Shown piece after piece: positions 52,501-61,239 of a DNA stretch of 64,000 bases. Position 1 is the stretch's first letter. The number at the start of each line of letters is the position of its first letter. Origin of the DNA: Streptomyces sp. NA02950 (lineage in GTDB: Bacteria; Actinomycetota; Actinomycetes; Streptomycetales; Streptomycetaceae). A program made the position numbers and the translations under genes. Under the pieces are notes generated by a model. That model was not told where the DNA came from and did no database searches. It worked only from the letters and a program-made list of their open reading frames with translations. The stretch is taken from assembly GCF_013364155.1 (NCBI RefSeq), contig NZ_CP054916.1, positions 2,596,001 to 2,660,000 of the forward strand, given 5' to 3'.

Positions 52501-55169
52501 GTCACCTTCTTCGTCAGATCGCCGTTGGCGACCGCGGCCGAGACCTGGGAGATGTTCCGCACCTGGATGGTGAGGTTGTTGGCCATCAGGTTGACGTTGT
52601 TGCTCAGGTCCTTCCAGATGCCGGTGACGCCCGGCACCCGCGCCTGACCGCCCAACTGCCCCTCCGTGCCCACCTCACGGGCCACCCGGGTGACCTGCTC
52701 GGCGAACGACGACAGCTGGTCCACCATCGTGTTCACGGTGGTGACGAGCTCGAGGATCTCGCCCTTGGCGTCAACGGTGATCTTCTTCGACAGATCGCCC
52801 TTGGCGACCGCCGTCGTCACCTCGGCGATGGAACGCACCTGCGACGTCAGGTTGTTGGCCATGCCGTTCACGGACTGGGTGAGGTCCTTCCAGGTGCCGG
52901 AGACCCCCTGCACCTCGGCCTGGCCGCCCAACTGCCCCTCGGTGCCCACCTCGCGGGCGACGCGGGTGACCTCCTCGGCGAACGAGGACAGCTGGTCCAC
53001 CATGGTGTTGAGGGTATTCTTCAGCTCCAGGATCTCGCCGCGCGCATCGACGTCGATCTTCTGCGAGAGGTCACCGCGCGCGACCGCGGTCGCGACCTGA
53101 GCGATGTTGCGGACCTGGGCGGTCAGATTGCCCGCCATGCCGTTCACCGAGTCGGTCAGATCGCGCCACACGCCCGCCACACCAGGCACCTGCGCCTGGC
53201 CGCCCAGACGGCCGTCCGTACCCACCTCGCGGGCGACCCGGGTCACCTGCTCGGCGAAGTCCGAGAGCTGGTCGACCATCGTGTTGATGGTGTTCTTCAG
53301 CTCCAGGATCTCGCCCCGCGCGTCCACCTCGATCTTCTGCGACAGATCGCCGCGGGCGACGGCCGTCGTCACCTGGGCGATCCCGCGCACCTGCGAGGTC
53401 AGATTCCCCGCCATGGAGTTGACGGAGTCGGTCAGGTCCTTCCAGGTGCCGCTGACGCCGTCCACCCGGGCCTGACCGCCCAGCCGCCCTTCGGTGCCCA
53501 CGTCCCGCGCCATCCGCGTGACCTGGTCGGCGAAGGACGAGAGCTGGTCCACCATGGTGTTCACGGTGTTCTTCAGCTTGAGCATCTCACCGGAGACATC
53601 GACCGTGACCTTCTGCGACAGATCGCCGTTGGCCACCGCCGTGGTCACCTGGGCGATGTTGCGCACCTGTCCGGTGAGGTTGCGGAAGGCGGTGTTCACC
53701 GAATCGGTGAGGTCCTTCCACGTCCCCGCCGCGCCCGGCACCTGCGCCTGGCCCCCCAGTTCACCCTCGACACCGATCTCCCGGGCGACTCTGGTCACCT
53801 CGGCACCGAAGGACTGGAGCTGGTCGACCATCGTGTTGACGGTGTTCTTCAACTCCAGCATCTCGCCGGCCACGTCCACGGTGACCTTCTGCGACAGATC
53901 GCCGTTCGCCACCGCCGTGGTCACCTGAGCGATGTCCCGCACCTGCGCGGTCAGATTGCGGAACGCGGTGTTCACCGAATCGGTGAGGTCCTTCCACGTC
54001 CCCGCCGCGCCCGGCACCTGCGCCTGACCGCCGAGCAGGCCCTCGGCCCCGACCTCGCTGGCCACCCGCGTCACCTCGTCTGCGAAGGTGCGCAGCGTTT
54101 CGGTCATCGTGTTGATCGTGTCGGCCAGCTGCGCGACTTCGCCGCGTGCGCTCACCGTCACCTTCTGCGACAGATCGCCGTTGGCGACGGCGGTCGTCAC
54201 CTGGGCGATCCCGCGCACCTGGGCGGTGAGGTTCCCGGCCATCAGGTTGACCGAGTCCGTCAGGTCCTTCCACACCCCCGCGACCCCGGGCACCTTCGCC
54301 TGGCCGCCGAGTTCACCCTCGGTACCCACCTCGCGGGCGACTCTCGTCACCTCGGCGGCGAACGAGGACAGCTGGTCCACCATCGTGTTGACGGTGTTCT
54401 TCAGCTCGAGCATCTCCCCGGACACATGGACCGTGACCTTCCGGGAGAGATCGCCCTTGGCCACCGCCGTGGTCACCAGCGCGATGTCCCGCACCTGGGC
54501 GGTGAGCCGGGAAGCCATCGTGTTGACGGACTCCGTGAGGTCCTTCCACGAGCCGGACATCCCGCGCACCCGGGCCTGACCACCCAGCTTGCCCTCGGTA
54601 CCGACCTCACTGGCGACTCTGGTCACCTCGTCGGTGAACGCCGAGAGCTGGTCCACCAGCCCGTTGACGGTACGCCCCACCTTCAGGAACTCACCGCGCA
54701 ACGGATGCGCCGAACCGTCGGCGCCCTGTGCCCGCAGATCCATGCGCTGCTCGAGGTCGCCCTCGGCGACCGCGGACAGCACCCGGCCCACCTCGGACAC
54801 CGGCCGCACCAGATCGTCCACCAATGCGTTGGACGCGTCAATGGCCGCCGCCCACTGCCCCTCGCAGGCGCCCGTCTCCAGCCGCTCGGTGAGCTTGCCC
54901 TCGCGGCCGACCACCCGCCGCACCCGGGTCAGCTCGCCCGTGAGCTGGAGATTGCGGTCCGCGACCTCGTTGAAGACCGCGGCGATCTCGGACATGATCC
55001 CTTCGCCCGAGACCGTCAGACGCTTGCGGAAGTTTCCGTCCCGCATCGCCGTCATGGCGGTCAGCAGTCGGTTCAGGGCAGCCGTCTCCACCTCAGTCGT
55101 CCCATTGCTGCGGGACCGTCCGCCCTTCGCGCGCGTATTCGTGCCCCGCGCCGCTCCGCCAGACTCCAC
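49596..55169 (-). CDS. osaA: Giant hybrid histidine kinase OsaA with a HAMP array
   Basis: The 1857-residue cytoplasmic hybrid kinase has no TM segment. Residues about 75-1090 form a HAMP array: twelve GDL-type HAMP starts and ten units of about 92 residues with the core G-x-L-G-G-Q-A. Next come a GAF domain (about 1110-1260, [13 protein letters not shown]), a coiled coil, HisKA ([21 protein letters not shown], about 1353), HATPase ([27 protein letters not shown]), a disordered Pro/Gln-rich linker and a C-terminal receiver ([34 protein letters not shown]). GTG 55169 follows GGGAGGG by 5 nt. It regulates the osmotic response; the layout recalls fungal group III kinases. Confidence 0.92.
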   Translation of the reverse strand: MESGGAARGTNTRAKGGRSRSNGTTEVETAALNRLLTAMTAMRDGNFRKRLTVSGEGIMSEIAAVFNEVADRNLQLTGELTRVRRVVGREGKLTERLETGACEGQWAAAIDASNALVDDLVRPVSEVGRVLSAVAEGDLEQRMDLRAQGADGSAHPLRGEFLKVGRTVNGLVDQLSAFTDEVTRVASEVGTEGKLGGQARVRGMSGSWKDLTESVNTMASRLTAQVRDIALVTTAVAKGDLSRKVTVHVSGEMLELKNTVNTMVDQLSSFAAEVTRVAREVGTEGELGGQAKVPGVAGVWKDLTDSVNLMAGNLTAQVRGIAQVTTAVANGDLSQKVTVSARGEVAQLADTINTMTETLRTFADEVTRVASEVGAEGLLGGQAQVPGAAGTWKDLTDSVNTAFRNLTAQVRDIAQVTTAVANGDLSQKVTVDVAGEMLELKNTVNTMVDQLQSFGAEVTRVAREIGVEGELGGQAQVPGAAGTWKDLTDSVNTAFRNLTGQVRNIAQVTTAVANGDLSQKVTVDVSGEMLKLKNTVNTMVDQLSSFADQVTRMARDVGTEGRLGGQARVDGVSGTWKDLTDSVNSMAGNLTSQVRGIAQVTTAVARGDLSQKIEVDARGEILELKNTINTMVDQLSDFAEQVTRVAREVGTDGRLGGQAQVPGVAGVWRDLTDSVNGMAGNLTAQVRNIAQVATAVARGDLSQKIDVDARGEILELKNTLNTMVDQLSSFAEEVTRVAREVGTEGQLGGQAEVQGVSGTWKDLTQSVNGMANNLTSQVRSIAEVTTAVAKGDLSKKITVDAKGEILELVTTVNTMVDQLSSFAEQVTRVAREVGTEGQLGGQARVPGVTGIWKDLSNNVNLMANNLTIQVRNISQVSAAVANGDLTKKVTVEARGEVAALADTVNTMVTTLSSFADEVTRVAREVGTDGILGGQARVPGVSGTWKDLTESVNSMASNLTGQVRNIAMVTTAIAQGDLTKKIDIEARGEILELKTTINTMVDQLSSFADQVTRVAREVGTEGQLGGQARVRDVAGTWKDLTESVNEMAGNLTRQVRAIAEVATAVTRGDLNLKIDVDASGEIQVLQDHINTMIANLRETTLANKEQDWLKGNLARISGLMQGRRDLKDVARLIMSELTPVVSAQHGAFFLAVPAGDGTEVVADSTSDEGYELRLIGSYGYSHGSMPTSFRPGETLIGTVAEEKRPILVENVPPGYLKIASGLGEAAPAHVIVLPVLFEGQLLGVVELASFQPFAQIQKDFLNQIAEMIGTSVNTISVNTKTEVLLKQSQELTEQLRERSAELENRQKALQASNAELEEKSDRLARQNRDIEVKNTEIEEARQVLEERAEQLAVSMRYKSEFLANMSHELRTPLNSLLILAKLLADNADGNLSPKQVEFAETIHGAGSDLLQLINDILDLSKVEAGKMDVSPTRIALVQLVDYVEATFRPLTAEKGLDFSVRVSPELPATLHTDEQRLLQVLRNLLSNAVKFTDTGAVELVIRPAGGDVPNAIREQLLEAGALREPDADMIAFSVTDTGIGIAASKMRVIFEAFKQADGTTSRKYGGTGLGLSISREIARLLGGEIHAASEPGRGSTFTLYLPLHPGELPPQGYPQLAPGASASGIAIPGNSASGPRTPAALESGTAGEPAEDATAVERQPVPDASANGGQRASGLFRRRQRTEEEPQRPSAEPQQAQPADRGPGRRGRQSREQAPEPWLLGGQDLVVAEPAGGFHGEKVLIVDDDIRNVFALTSVLEQHGLQVLYAENGREGIEVLEQHDDVVLVLMDIMMPEMDGYATTAAIRRMPQFAGLPIIALTAKAMKGDREKSIEAGASDYVTKPVDTDHLLAVMEQWMSEQ

Positions 55170-55381
55170 CGTGTCCCTCCCGCAGGGTCGACCATCCTCG
55201 TCGGGTTCTTCTTCCAGCTTGCCCAGTGTTTCACCATGGCCCAACCAGGCCATAACAGTTCGGCAGCATCGCACACCGCGGACAGCACACTCTGGGTGGA
55301 ATCAGTGCCGACCGGCATTCGCGAGCGCCCTGGAGGTAAGTAACCTGGCATCCGGCCAGGGCATCGGAGGGGCGCTGCGAC

Positions 55382-58048
55382 ATGGGTGAGCAGATCGCCG
55401 AGACACATATGAGGAGACCTGTGATCACCGCGCGGGCAGCCGCCACCTTCGAGCCGGTCGGACGCTCGGTCGCCGCCGCCCGCACGTTCGTCCGGGACAC
55501 GCTGCAAGGATGGGGCCTCACCGACATCGTCGACGACGCCGTCGTCCTCACCAGTGAACTGGTCACCAACGCGGTTGTCCATGCCGGTACGACCGCCGAT
55601 GTGGTCTGCATCCGGGCGGACACCGGCGTACGCGTCGAGGTCGCCGACCGCTACCCGGAGCGCGAGCTTCCGGTGCAGAGCAACGGCGGCCACCACTTCG
55701 GAAGCCCCGATAGCGAAGGCGGCCGCGGTCTGCTACTCTGCGCCGCCCTCGCAGTACGCTGGGGAGTCGAGTACTCGGCCACCCACAAGCAGGTCTGGTT
55801 CCAGCTCGACTTCCCCGACCGCCCGGCCGGGACGCGCGCCGCGGGCCCCGCACTTCCCTCCAGCGCCCTGCCCATCGCCGACGCCCGGGTCCGGGTCGCC
55901 GTCGTCCAGGTCGACAGCGGCGCACTCATCAGCGACTGGAACGACGACGCCCAGGAACTCTTCGGCTACACACCGGAGCAGGTCATCGGCAAACCGCTGA
56001 CCGATCTCGCGGCCTGGCCGCACACCCCCGGCACCGGCACCGGCATCGCCGAGGCCCTCCAGCTCTCCCGCTGGGAGGGCTCGTACGGGATCCGCGGCGC
56101 CGACGGCCGGGTCTCCCCCGTCTACGCCTCCCATTTGCGCGTCCGCGACACCCAGGGCGATCCGTCCACCGTCTGTCTGCTGGTCCGGGACCGCGAGCGC
56201 GCCGTCCTCCAGAGCCCGCTGCGCGCGGTGGCGCCCGACAGCGGCGAATCCGCCGAGCGCGGTCCGGCCTCCGACGCCTTCGAGGTCTTCATCGGCTCAC
56301 CGGCCCCCGACGACCTCGACGGACTGCTCCAGCGCACCGTCGAGCGGGCCCGCGACATGCTCGACGGCGACGCCGCCTATCTGCTGCTCGCCACCGACGA
56401 CGAAACCGAGCTGGAGGTGCGCGCCTCGACCGGACTGCCCTCCGCCCGCCAGCGCTTCGCCCGGGTCCCCGTCGAGGCCGGCACCGGCCGCTACGGCTCG
56501 GCGCGGATGCCCGCCGTGCACGAGGACCTGTCGGCGCTGCCCGGCGCCGTCCCGCTCCTGGTCAACACCGGGATGCGGTCGGTCGTCACGGTCCCGCTGA
56601 AGGTCGAGGGACGGCTCACCGGCTCGCTCGGCGTCGCCGCCGAGGCACCCGGCCGCTACAGCAACGAGGAGGCGCTGCGGCTCCAGTTCGCCGCCGACCG
56701 CATCGCGCTCGCCGTCGAACGGGCCCGCCTCACCGAGCTGGAGCGGCTGCGCCGTGGCTCGCTGTCCTTCCTCGTCGAGGCGTCCGACCTCCTCGCGGGC
56801 ACCCTGGACCGCGACCAGACGCTGGCGCTGATGGCCCAGATGACGGTCCCCACCCTCGCCAGCTGGTGCGCCGTCTACACCGTCGCCGACCAGGTCTCCG
56901 AACCCGAGCTCTCCTACGTGCTGCACGAGGACGAGGACCGCATCGACGGCCTCAAGGCCCTGCTGACGAAGATCGATCCGCCGGAGCAGGTGCCCACCGG
57001 CGGCGCCCGCGGCTGGTCCGGCCCGTACGACGCCGCCCACGCCGCGGCCCTGCGGACCTCGCTGCGCAGCCTCAGCCTCGGCGACTCCGCCCGCCCCTCC
57101 TCCGGCCCCGGCGCCTCCCTGGCGACGGCCTCCGCGGTGGGCGGCGAGACGGTCGTCCTGCCCCTGGTGGCCCGCAACCGCGTGATCGGCATGCTGACCC
57201 TCGGCAAGCCCACCGACGAGCACTTCCGCCAGGAGAACCTGGAGCTCGCCGAGGACCTCTCCCGCCGTGCCGCGCTGGCCCTGGACAACGCCCGGCTGTA
57301 CTCGGAGCGCACCGCCATCAGCCAGTCCCTCCAGCGCAGCCTGCTGCCGCCGGAGCAGCCCGAGGTCCCCGGCGTCGAGGTCGAGGTCATCTACCGCGCG
57401 GCGGGCGAGGGCAACGAGGTCGGCGGTGACTTCTACGACCTCTTCCCGATCCGCGACGGCGCCTACGGCTTCGCCATCGGCGATGTCTGCGGCACCGGCC
57501 CGGAGGCCGCCGCGGTGACCGGCCTGGCCCGACACGCGCTGCGGCTGCTCGCCCGCGAGGGCTTCGGCGGTCCGGCGGTGCTGGAGCGGCTCAACGCGGC
57601 CATCCTCGACGAGGGCGCCCGCAGCCGCTTCCTGACCCTGCTCTACGGGGAGTTGTGGCCGCAGCACGACGGCAGCGCGGTCCTCAAGGTCGTCTGCGCC
57701 GGACATCCGCTGCCCCTGCGGCTGCGCCAGGACGGCAGCGTCGAGGCGGCCGCCGAACCGCAGCCGCTGCTCGGCGTCATGGAGGACCTGGAGCTGTACG
57801 AGCAGACCGTGACCCTCGACCCGGGCGATGTCCTGCTGTGCGTCACCGACGGGGTCACCGAGCGGCGCGAGGGCACCAGGATGCTCGGCGACGAGGGTCT
57901 CACCGATGTCCTCGTCAACTGCACGGGGCTCACCGCGGGCGCGGTGGCCGCGAGGGTGCTGCGCGCCGTCGAGCGCTTCGCGGCGGAGCCGCCGTCGGAC
58001 GACATGGCGATCCTGGCGATGCGCGTCCCTGAGCGCCACGACGCGTAA
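55382..58048 (+). CDS. osaC: Multidomain regulator OsaC (RsbW-like kinase, PAS, GAF, PP2C phosphatase)
   Basis: The 888-residue protein starts with an anti-sigma-type HATPase domain (about residues 15-145; N-box ELVTNAVVHAG, G-box SEGGRGLLLCAALA). A PAS domain follows (about 160-270, GALISDWNDDAQELFGYTPEQVIGKPL), then two GAF domains (about 305-460 and 470-640) and a SpoIIE/PP2C phosphatase (about 660-885; GNEVGGDFYDLFPI, GDVCGTGPEAA, VTDGVTERREG). In S. coelicolor OsaC restrains SigB after osmotic stress. It is divergent from osaA. ATG 55382 has GGAGGGG ten nt upstream; GTG 55421 with AGGAG is an alternative. Confidence 0.92.
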   Translation: MGEQIAETHMRRPVITARAAATFEPVGRSVAAARTFVRDTLQGWGLTDIVDDAVVLTSELVTNAVVHAGTTADVVCIRADTGVRVEVADRYPERELPVQSNGGHHFGSPDSEGGRGLLLCAALAVRWGVEYSATHKQVWFQLDFPDRPAGTRAAGPALPSSALPIADARVRVAVVQVDSGALISDWNDDAQELFGYTPEQVIGKPLTDLAAWPHTPGTGTGIAEALQLSRWEGSYGIRGADGRVSPVYASHLRVRDTQGDPSTVCLLVRDRERAVLQSPLRAVAPDSGESAERGPASDAFEVFIGSPAPDDLDGLLQRTVERARDMLDGDAAYLLLATDDETELEVRASTGLPSARQRFARVPVEAGTGRYGSARMPAVHEDLSALPGAVPLLVNTGMRSVVTVPLKVEGRLTGSLGVAAEAPGRYSNEEALRLQFAADRIALAVERARLTELERLRRGSLSFLVEASDLLAGTLDRDQTLALMAQMTVPTLASWCAVYTVADQVSEPELSYVLHEDEDRIDGLKALLTKIDPPEQVPTGGARGWSGPYDAAHAAALRTSLRSLSLGDSARPSSGPGASLATASAVGGETVVLPLVARNRVIGMLTLGKPTDEHFRQENLELAEDLSRRAALALDNARLYSERTAISQSLQRSLLPPEQPEVPGVEVEVIYRAAGEGNEVGGDFYDLFPIRDGAYGFAIGDVCGTGPEAAAVTGLARHALRLLAREGFGGPAVLERLNAAILDEGARSRFLTLLYGELWPQHDGSAVLKVVCAGHPLPLRLRQDGSVEAAAEPQPLLGVMEDLELYEQTVTLDPGDVLLCVTDGVTERREGTRMLGDEGLTDVLVNCTGLTAGAVAARVLRAVERFAAEPPSDDMAILAMRVPERHDA

Positions 58049-58057
58049 CGGGAAACA

Positions 58058-58092
58058 GGGACAACGGGGTCAGCAGGGTCAGCAGGAACAGC
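58058..58092. repeat. Degenerate repeats just after the osaC stop
   Basis: CAGGGACAACGGGGTCAGCAGGGTCAGCAGGAACAGCG contains GGGTCAGCA twice in tandem with two decayed units of 9 bp around them. Confidence 0.6.
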
Positions 58093-58120
58093 GGGGACGG
58101 GGTGAATGCCCTGTCCCCGC
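58091..58120 (+). terminator. osaC terminator hairpin
   Basis: GCGGGGAC (58091-58098) pairs with GTCCCCGC (58113-58120), with further G/C pairs inside. A second small hairpin (CCGTG/CACGG) follows at 58121-58133. Confidence 0.75.
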
Positions 58121-58149
58121 CCGTGATCCACGGGTGATGGATCCGAACA

Positions 58150-58220
58150 ATCGAGTAGGAGGGACGGGTCGCCCGTCCCTCCTCTCACACCACCGGACAT
58201 GCGGGCCACGCATCCGGCGG
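58150..58220 (-). ncRNA. Group II intron domains V and VI
   Basis: Domain V is at 58189-58220 on the complement (CCGCCGGATGCG... GCATGTCCGGTGG with a short loop), the catalytic hairpin. Domain VI is a perfect 12-bp stem (58157-58168 with 58172-58183), followed by TACTCGAT at the presumed splice site. Confidence 0.75.
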
Positions 58221-58221
58221 T

Positions 58222-59637
58222 TCATCCAGCTGATCTCAACCGTTGCCAGGTCGGCTTGAGCGTGCGCAGACCAAGATCGTCCCAGTAGGCATTGGGCAGT
58301 GCCCGCGCAAGGACGGGAGACCCCGCGACCCGCCAGTAGCCCTTGCTGGTGCCTCCCCATTCACGGGAGAGCCGCTCGCTGATGCCGAGCTTTCGCAGCA
58401 TGGCCTGGCGCGTCCTGGGACGCTTCCATTCCTTCCAGCGGATCTGCCGCATCCTGCGGCGGAACCACTCGTCCAGGTCCCGGAACGCCCTGGAGGCATC
58501 CGAGATCCGGAAGTAGCCCATCCACCCGGTCATGAACCGGTCGATCTTCGCGATCCGTTCGTCCATCGCGATGCTCCACCGGCGTGAGGTCAGCTCCCGG
58601 ATCTTCGCCTTCCAGCGCGCCAGCGCCTTCGGGTCAATCCGGATCCTGACCCCGTTCCGGGTGAAGTAGAAGCCGAACCCCAGCAGCATGGCGGCGGACG
58701 CTCGGACAACTCTTGACTTCTCCCGGTTGACCTTCAGTTTCAACCGCTGCTCGACCACGGCCGTGACCGAGGCAAGCACCCTGTGGGCGGCCCGTTCGCT
58801 CCGCACGAAGACGCGCACATCGTCGGCGTAACGCACGAACCGGTGACCGCGCCTGAACAGCTCCCGGTCCAGGTCGTCGAGCATGACGTTCGACAAGACG
58901 GGCGAAAGCGGCGACCCCTGCGGGGTTCCCTCCGCACTCGGCATCTTCACGCCGTCCACCATGATCCCGGCTTCCAGGTACCTGCGGATCAACTTCAAGA
59001 CCCTGCGGTCACTGACTTTCCGCGCGACCCGCGCCATCAGGACATCGTGCTGAACCCGGTCGAAGAACCGGTCCAGATCAAGGTCCACGACCCACCGGTG
59101 GCCGTCCTCGATCGCCCGCCTCGCGACCCTGACCGCCTGATGAGCGGACCGGCCGGGACGGAACCCGAAGGACGACCCCGAAAACTGCGGGTCGAAAACG
59201 GGCACGAGCACTTGCGCGATAGCCTGCTGGATCAAGCGGTCCAGCACCCGCGGCACCCCCAGCATCCGCTCACCGCCGCCAGGCTTCGGGATGATCACCT
59301 GACGGACCGGCGCCGGCCGGTAAGTGCCCGCATCGAGCTCAGCCCGGACAACGGGCCAGTGCACCAGCAACCACGGACGAAGCTCCGCCGTGGTCATCCC
59401 GTCCACCCCGGGAGCCCCCCGGTTCGCTTCGACGCGGTTGAGCGCCGCGAGCAGGTTCTCCTTCGAGAGCATCAACTCCCACAAGGCGGGTTCCTGTTCG
59501 CGGTGAACGTCTTCCGTGAGACGCGCCGACCGGACACTACGCTCCGCCAGGACATCGCCGGAATGCACCGGTCCCTCCCCGGACGGCACCACTGACGCGG
59601 ACTTGCTGCGGTCATCGTGCCCGGCACGAGCAGACAT
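58222..59637 (-). CDS. ltrA: Group II intron-encoded reverse transcriptase/maturase
   Basis: The 471-residue LtrA-type protein has an RT domain with ANRGAPGVDGMTTAELRPWL, PKPGGGERMLGVP, VVDLDLDRFFDRVQHD, EGTPQGSPLSPVLSNVMLDDLD and catalytic FVRYADDVRVFV. Maturase domain X follows (RWKAKIRELTSRRW, MTGWMGYFRISDASRAFRDLDEWFRRRMRQIRWKEWKRPRTR). No HNH endonuclease is present, as usual for class C. The frame is intact. ATG 59637 is chosen; the frame is open upstream to 59685. Domain V of the intron starts within 2 nt of the stop. Confidence 0.93.
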   Translation of the reverse strand: MSARAGHDDRSKSASVVPSGEGPVHSGDVLAERSVRSARLTEDVHREQEPALWELMLSKENLLAALNRVEANRGAPGVDGMTTAELRPWLLVHWPVVRAELDAGTYRPAPVRQVIIPKPGGGERMLGVPRVLDRLIQQAIAQVLVPVFDPQFSGSSFGFRPGRSAHQAVRVARRAIEDGHRWVVDLDLDRFFDRVQHDVLMARVARKVSDRRVLKLIRRYLEAGIMVDGVKMPSAEGTPQGSPLSPVLSNVMLDDLDRELFRRGHRFVRYADDVRVFVRSERAAHRVLASVTAVVEQRLKLKVNREKSRVVRASAAMLLGFGFYFTRNGVRIRIDPKALARWKAKIRELTSRRWSIAMDERIAKIDRFMTGWMGYFRISDASRAFRDLDEWFRRRMRQIRWKEWKRPRTRQAMLRKLGISERLSREWGGTSKGYWRVAGSPVLARALPNAYWDDLGLRTLKPTWQRLRSAG

Positions 59638-60074
59638 CACATCACCCGTTCCACTCGATGTTCGGCCCTTCCCAGCCCGCCGCACTCACGGCCACCCCGG
59701 CTGGTACTACGACCTCTGCTGACTTCTGCCCGGTCAGCCCGCACCTTCCAGTGCGGACCGTCGGCGCGGCGGCACCTCAGCACAACCGACACCCGGACAG
59801 ACCTCCCCGGATAAGAACGATCACTGTCCCTGGACCGCTGCCGCGTTTACGCACTGGCCTTCTTGGCAGTGACGGGCTTCACCCTCGTCGGCGGGCTCAC
59901 CCGACCAGCACGCCTCATACACGGTTCGTGTTCCTCAGTGCCCAGGTCTCGCCTCGGGCTTCCTCCCGACCCCACCTCACGATGACGCCGTTGCCTCCGG
60001 CTCGGGGTTAGCACCACCTCTTCCCCCAGGGGACTTCCACCCCCAAGCAATCGCCCATGCCGGGCATACCGACG

Positions 60075-60102
60075 AAGGCCCCCGCCGATTGGCGGGGGCC
60101 TT
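60075..60102 (-). terminator. tRNA-Thr terminator and group IIC intron target
   Basis: A perfect 12-bp stem (60075-60086 with 60091-60102) with a 4-nt loop lies 8 nt after the tRNA on the complement strand. The intron begins 6 nt beyond it. Confidence 0.85.
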
Positions 60103-60109
60103 GTACTGG

Positions 60110-60182
60110 AGCCCCAATACGGAATCGAACCGTAGACCTTCTCCTTACCATGGAGACGCTCTGCCGACTGAGCTATTGGGGC
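60110..60182 (-). tRNA. tRNA-Thr (GGT anticodon)
   Basis: The complement of this 73-nt stretch folds as a full cloverleaf: acceptor GCCCCAA/TTGGGGC, D stem GCTC/GAGC, anticodon stem TCTCC/GGAGA with loop ATGGTAA (anticodon GGT), T stem TACGG/CCGTA with loop TTCGATT, and discriminator T. CCA is not encoded. It reads ACC and ACU threonine codons. Confidence 0.97.
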
Positions 60183-60244
60183 GCGGCAACGGGATAGATC
60201 CTACCCGAACTCGAGTGCGCTCCCGACCACCCCACCCCGGTCGC

Positions 60245-60952
60245 TCAGGCTGCTGACTGCAACAGCCCCCCGAGCGCGTTGCAGGCCGAGACCACTCGCT
60301 GCAACTCCCGCCGCGACATGGCCGGATCGACGGGCAGTGCCAGGCATTCGTCGGCCGCCCGTTCGGTCTGAGCGAGCCACAGATCGCGCCGGAACCGCGC
60401 GGTGCGGTGCGCGGGAGTCTGAACCGGTACGTGGCAGACAACACCGCGCGAGCGCAGCGCACGGGCGAAGGCGTCGCGATCCGGACGCCCATTGCCCGGT
60501 ACCCGCACCACGTACTGCTGGTAGGTGTGTTCCATTCCCTGCCGCACGGCGGGCGTGATGACCCCGCGCAGCTTTCCGTCCAGATAGGCCGCGTTCGCCT
60601 GCCGTCGCAGAATTTCCCCGGCGGGCTCGGGCTGGGCCCCGTAGCCGACGATCTGAACACCGTGCCGCCGGCCCAGCGCGGTGAGACCGGCCATGTCGGC
60701 CGGGTGTCCAAAGGTGTGTACGGCCACAACAGCCGCGGTCCGGGGCGTGATCGCCTCGGCCACCGCGGCGGGATCTATGCAGAAGGTGTCGGCGTCGATG
60801 TCCACGAAGACCGGCCTCGCGCCGGCCAGCAGCACCGCTTCCGCCGCCTCGGGGGTGCCGTAGGACGGCACGACCACCTCGTCGCCCGGCCGGATGCCCA
60901 GCCGGGTCAACTCACGCCACAGCTCATCCGTAGGAGTGCCCATGGCTCGCAT
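60245..60952 (-). CDS. Truncated DegT/DnrJ/EryC1-family protein lacking the PLP lysine
   Basis: The 235-residue product matches aminotransferases of the DegT family in two blocks: LGIRPGDEVVVPSYGTPEAAEAVLLAGARPVFVDIDADTFCIDPAAVAEAITPRTAAVVAVHTFGHPADM, and HTYQQYVVRVPGNGRPDRDAFARALRSRGVVCHVPVQTPAHRT. Full members have about 370 residues. Here the first 50 or so residues and the middle block with the PLP-binding lysine are missing, yet the frame is clean and codon use is normal. It is probably a conserved non-catalytic derivative rather than recent decay. ATG 60952 or 60943 are possible starts. It sits between the rrn terminator and tRNA-Thr on the same strand, so a read-through rRNA transcript would cover it. 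Confidence 0.7.
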   Translation of the reverse strand: MRAMGTPTDELWRELTRLGIRPGDEVVVPSYGTPEAAEAVLLAGARPVFVDIDADTFCIDPAAVAEAITPRTAAVVAVHTFGHPADMAGLTALGRRHGVQIVGYGAQPEPAGEILRRQANAAYLDGKLRGVITPAVRQGMEHTYQQYVVRVPGNGRPDRDAFARALRSRGVVCHVPVQTPAHRTARFRRDLWLAQTERAADECLALPVDPAMSRRELQRVVSACNALGGLLQSAA

Positions 60953-60995
60953 CGTGCCCACGCAACATGAACACCGCGTGACTCGCAACACAACA

Positions 60996-61039
60996 AGAGA
61001 GAGCCCTATCCGGAACCGAAGTTCCCGATAGGACTCTCT
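60996..61039 (-). terminator. rRNA operon terminator
   Basis: A long stem of about 18 bp (60996-61016 with 61021-61039, one or two mismatches) is capped by a TTCG loop on the complement strand and followed by TTGTTGTGTTG. It lies 10 nt after the 5S 3' end. Confidence 0.85.
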
Positions 61040-61048
61040 GCACAATTT

Positions 61049-61167
61049 GTTCGGCGGCGTCCTACTCTCCCACAGGGTCCCCCCTGCAGTACCATCGGCG
61101 CTGAAAGGCTTAGCTTCCGGGTTCGGAATGTAACCGGGCGTTTCCCTAACGCAATGACCACCGAAAC
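61049..61167 (-). rRNA. rrf: 5S ribosomal RNA
   Basis: The 119-nt complement has all conserved parts of Streptomyces 5S: GTTTCGGTGGTCAT at the 5' end, GGTTACATTCCGAACCCGGAAG in the centre and GTGGGAGAGTAGGACGCCG near the 3' end. The 5' and 3' ends pair. It lies 72 bp after the 23S 3' end. Confidence 0.97.
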
Positions 61168-61239
61168 ACTATAAAGTTGAACCGGACATGGACACGGTTC
61201 ATTACTTCAGAACCAACACAGTGGACGCGAGCAACTGAG

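Larger units (their letters stand above)
58150..60069 (-). mobile_element. Group IIC intron inserted after the tRNA-Thr terminator
   Basis: The retroelement is about 1.92 kb on the complement strand. Its 5' end is placed at GTATG (60069), six nt past the terminator hairpin of tRNA-Thr. Its 3' end is placed after CTACTCGAT (about 58150). Between lie structured RNA (58150-58220 for domains V-VI; 59638-60069, without genes, for domains I-IV) and the reverse transcriptase gene. Group IIC introns are known to insert directly after terminator stem-loops, and this site fits. The exact ends are inferred. Confidence 0.8.

Noticed and set aside
51900..54700. Regular 276-bp DNA repeats considered as a CRISPR or satellite array
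   Set aside because: They are in frame and encode HAMP units of OsaA. Unit length and lack of unique spacers exclude CRISPR. No CRISPR array is seen anywhere in the window.
49635..55343. A 1902-codon open frame antisense to osaA
   Set aside because: High third-position GC makes stop codons rare on the opposite strand. Composition is His/Arg/Gly-rich with no domain, and the real gene shows clear kinase motifs.
58222..59637. Reverse transcriptase considered as a defence RT, retron or diversity-generating element
   Set aside because: Maturase domain X, domain V/VI RNA directly after the stop and the terminator-adjacent site identify a group IIC intron. No template repeat or msr/msd structure was seen.
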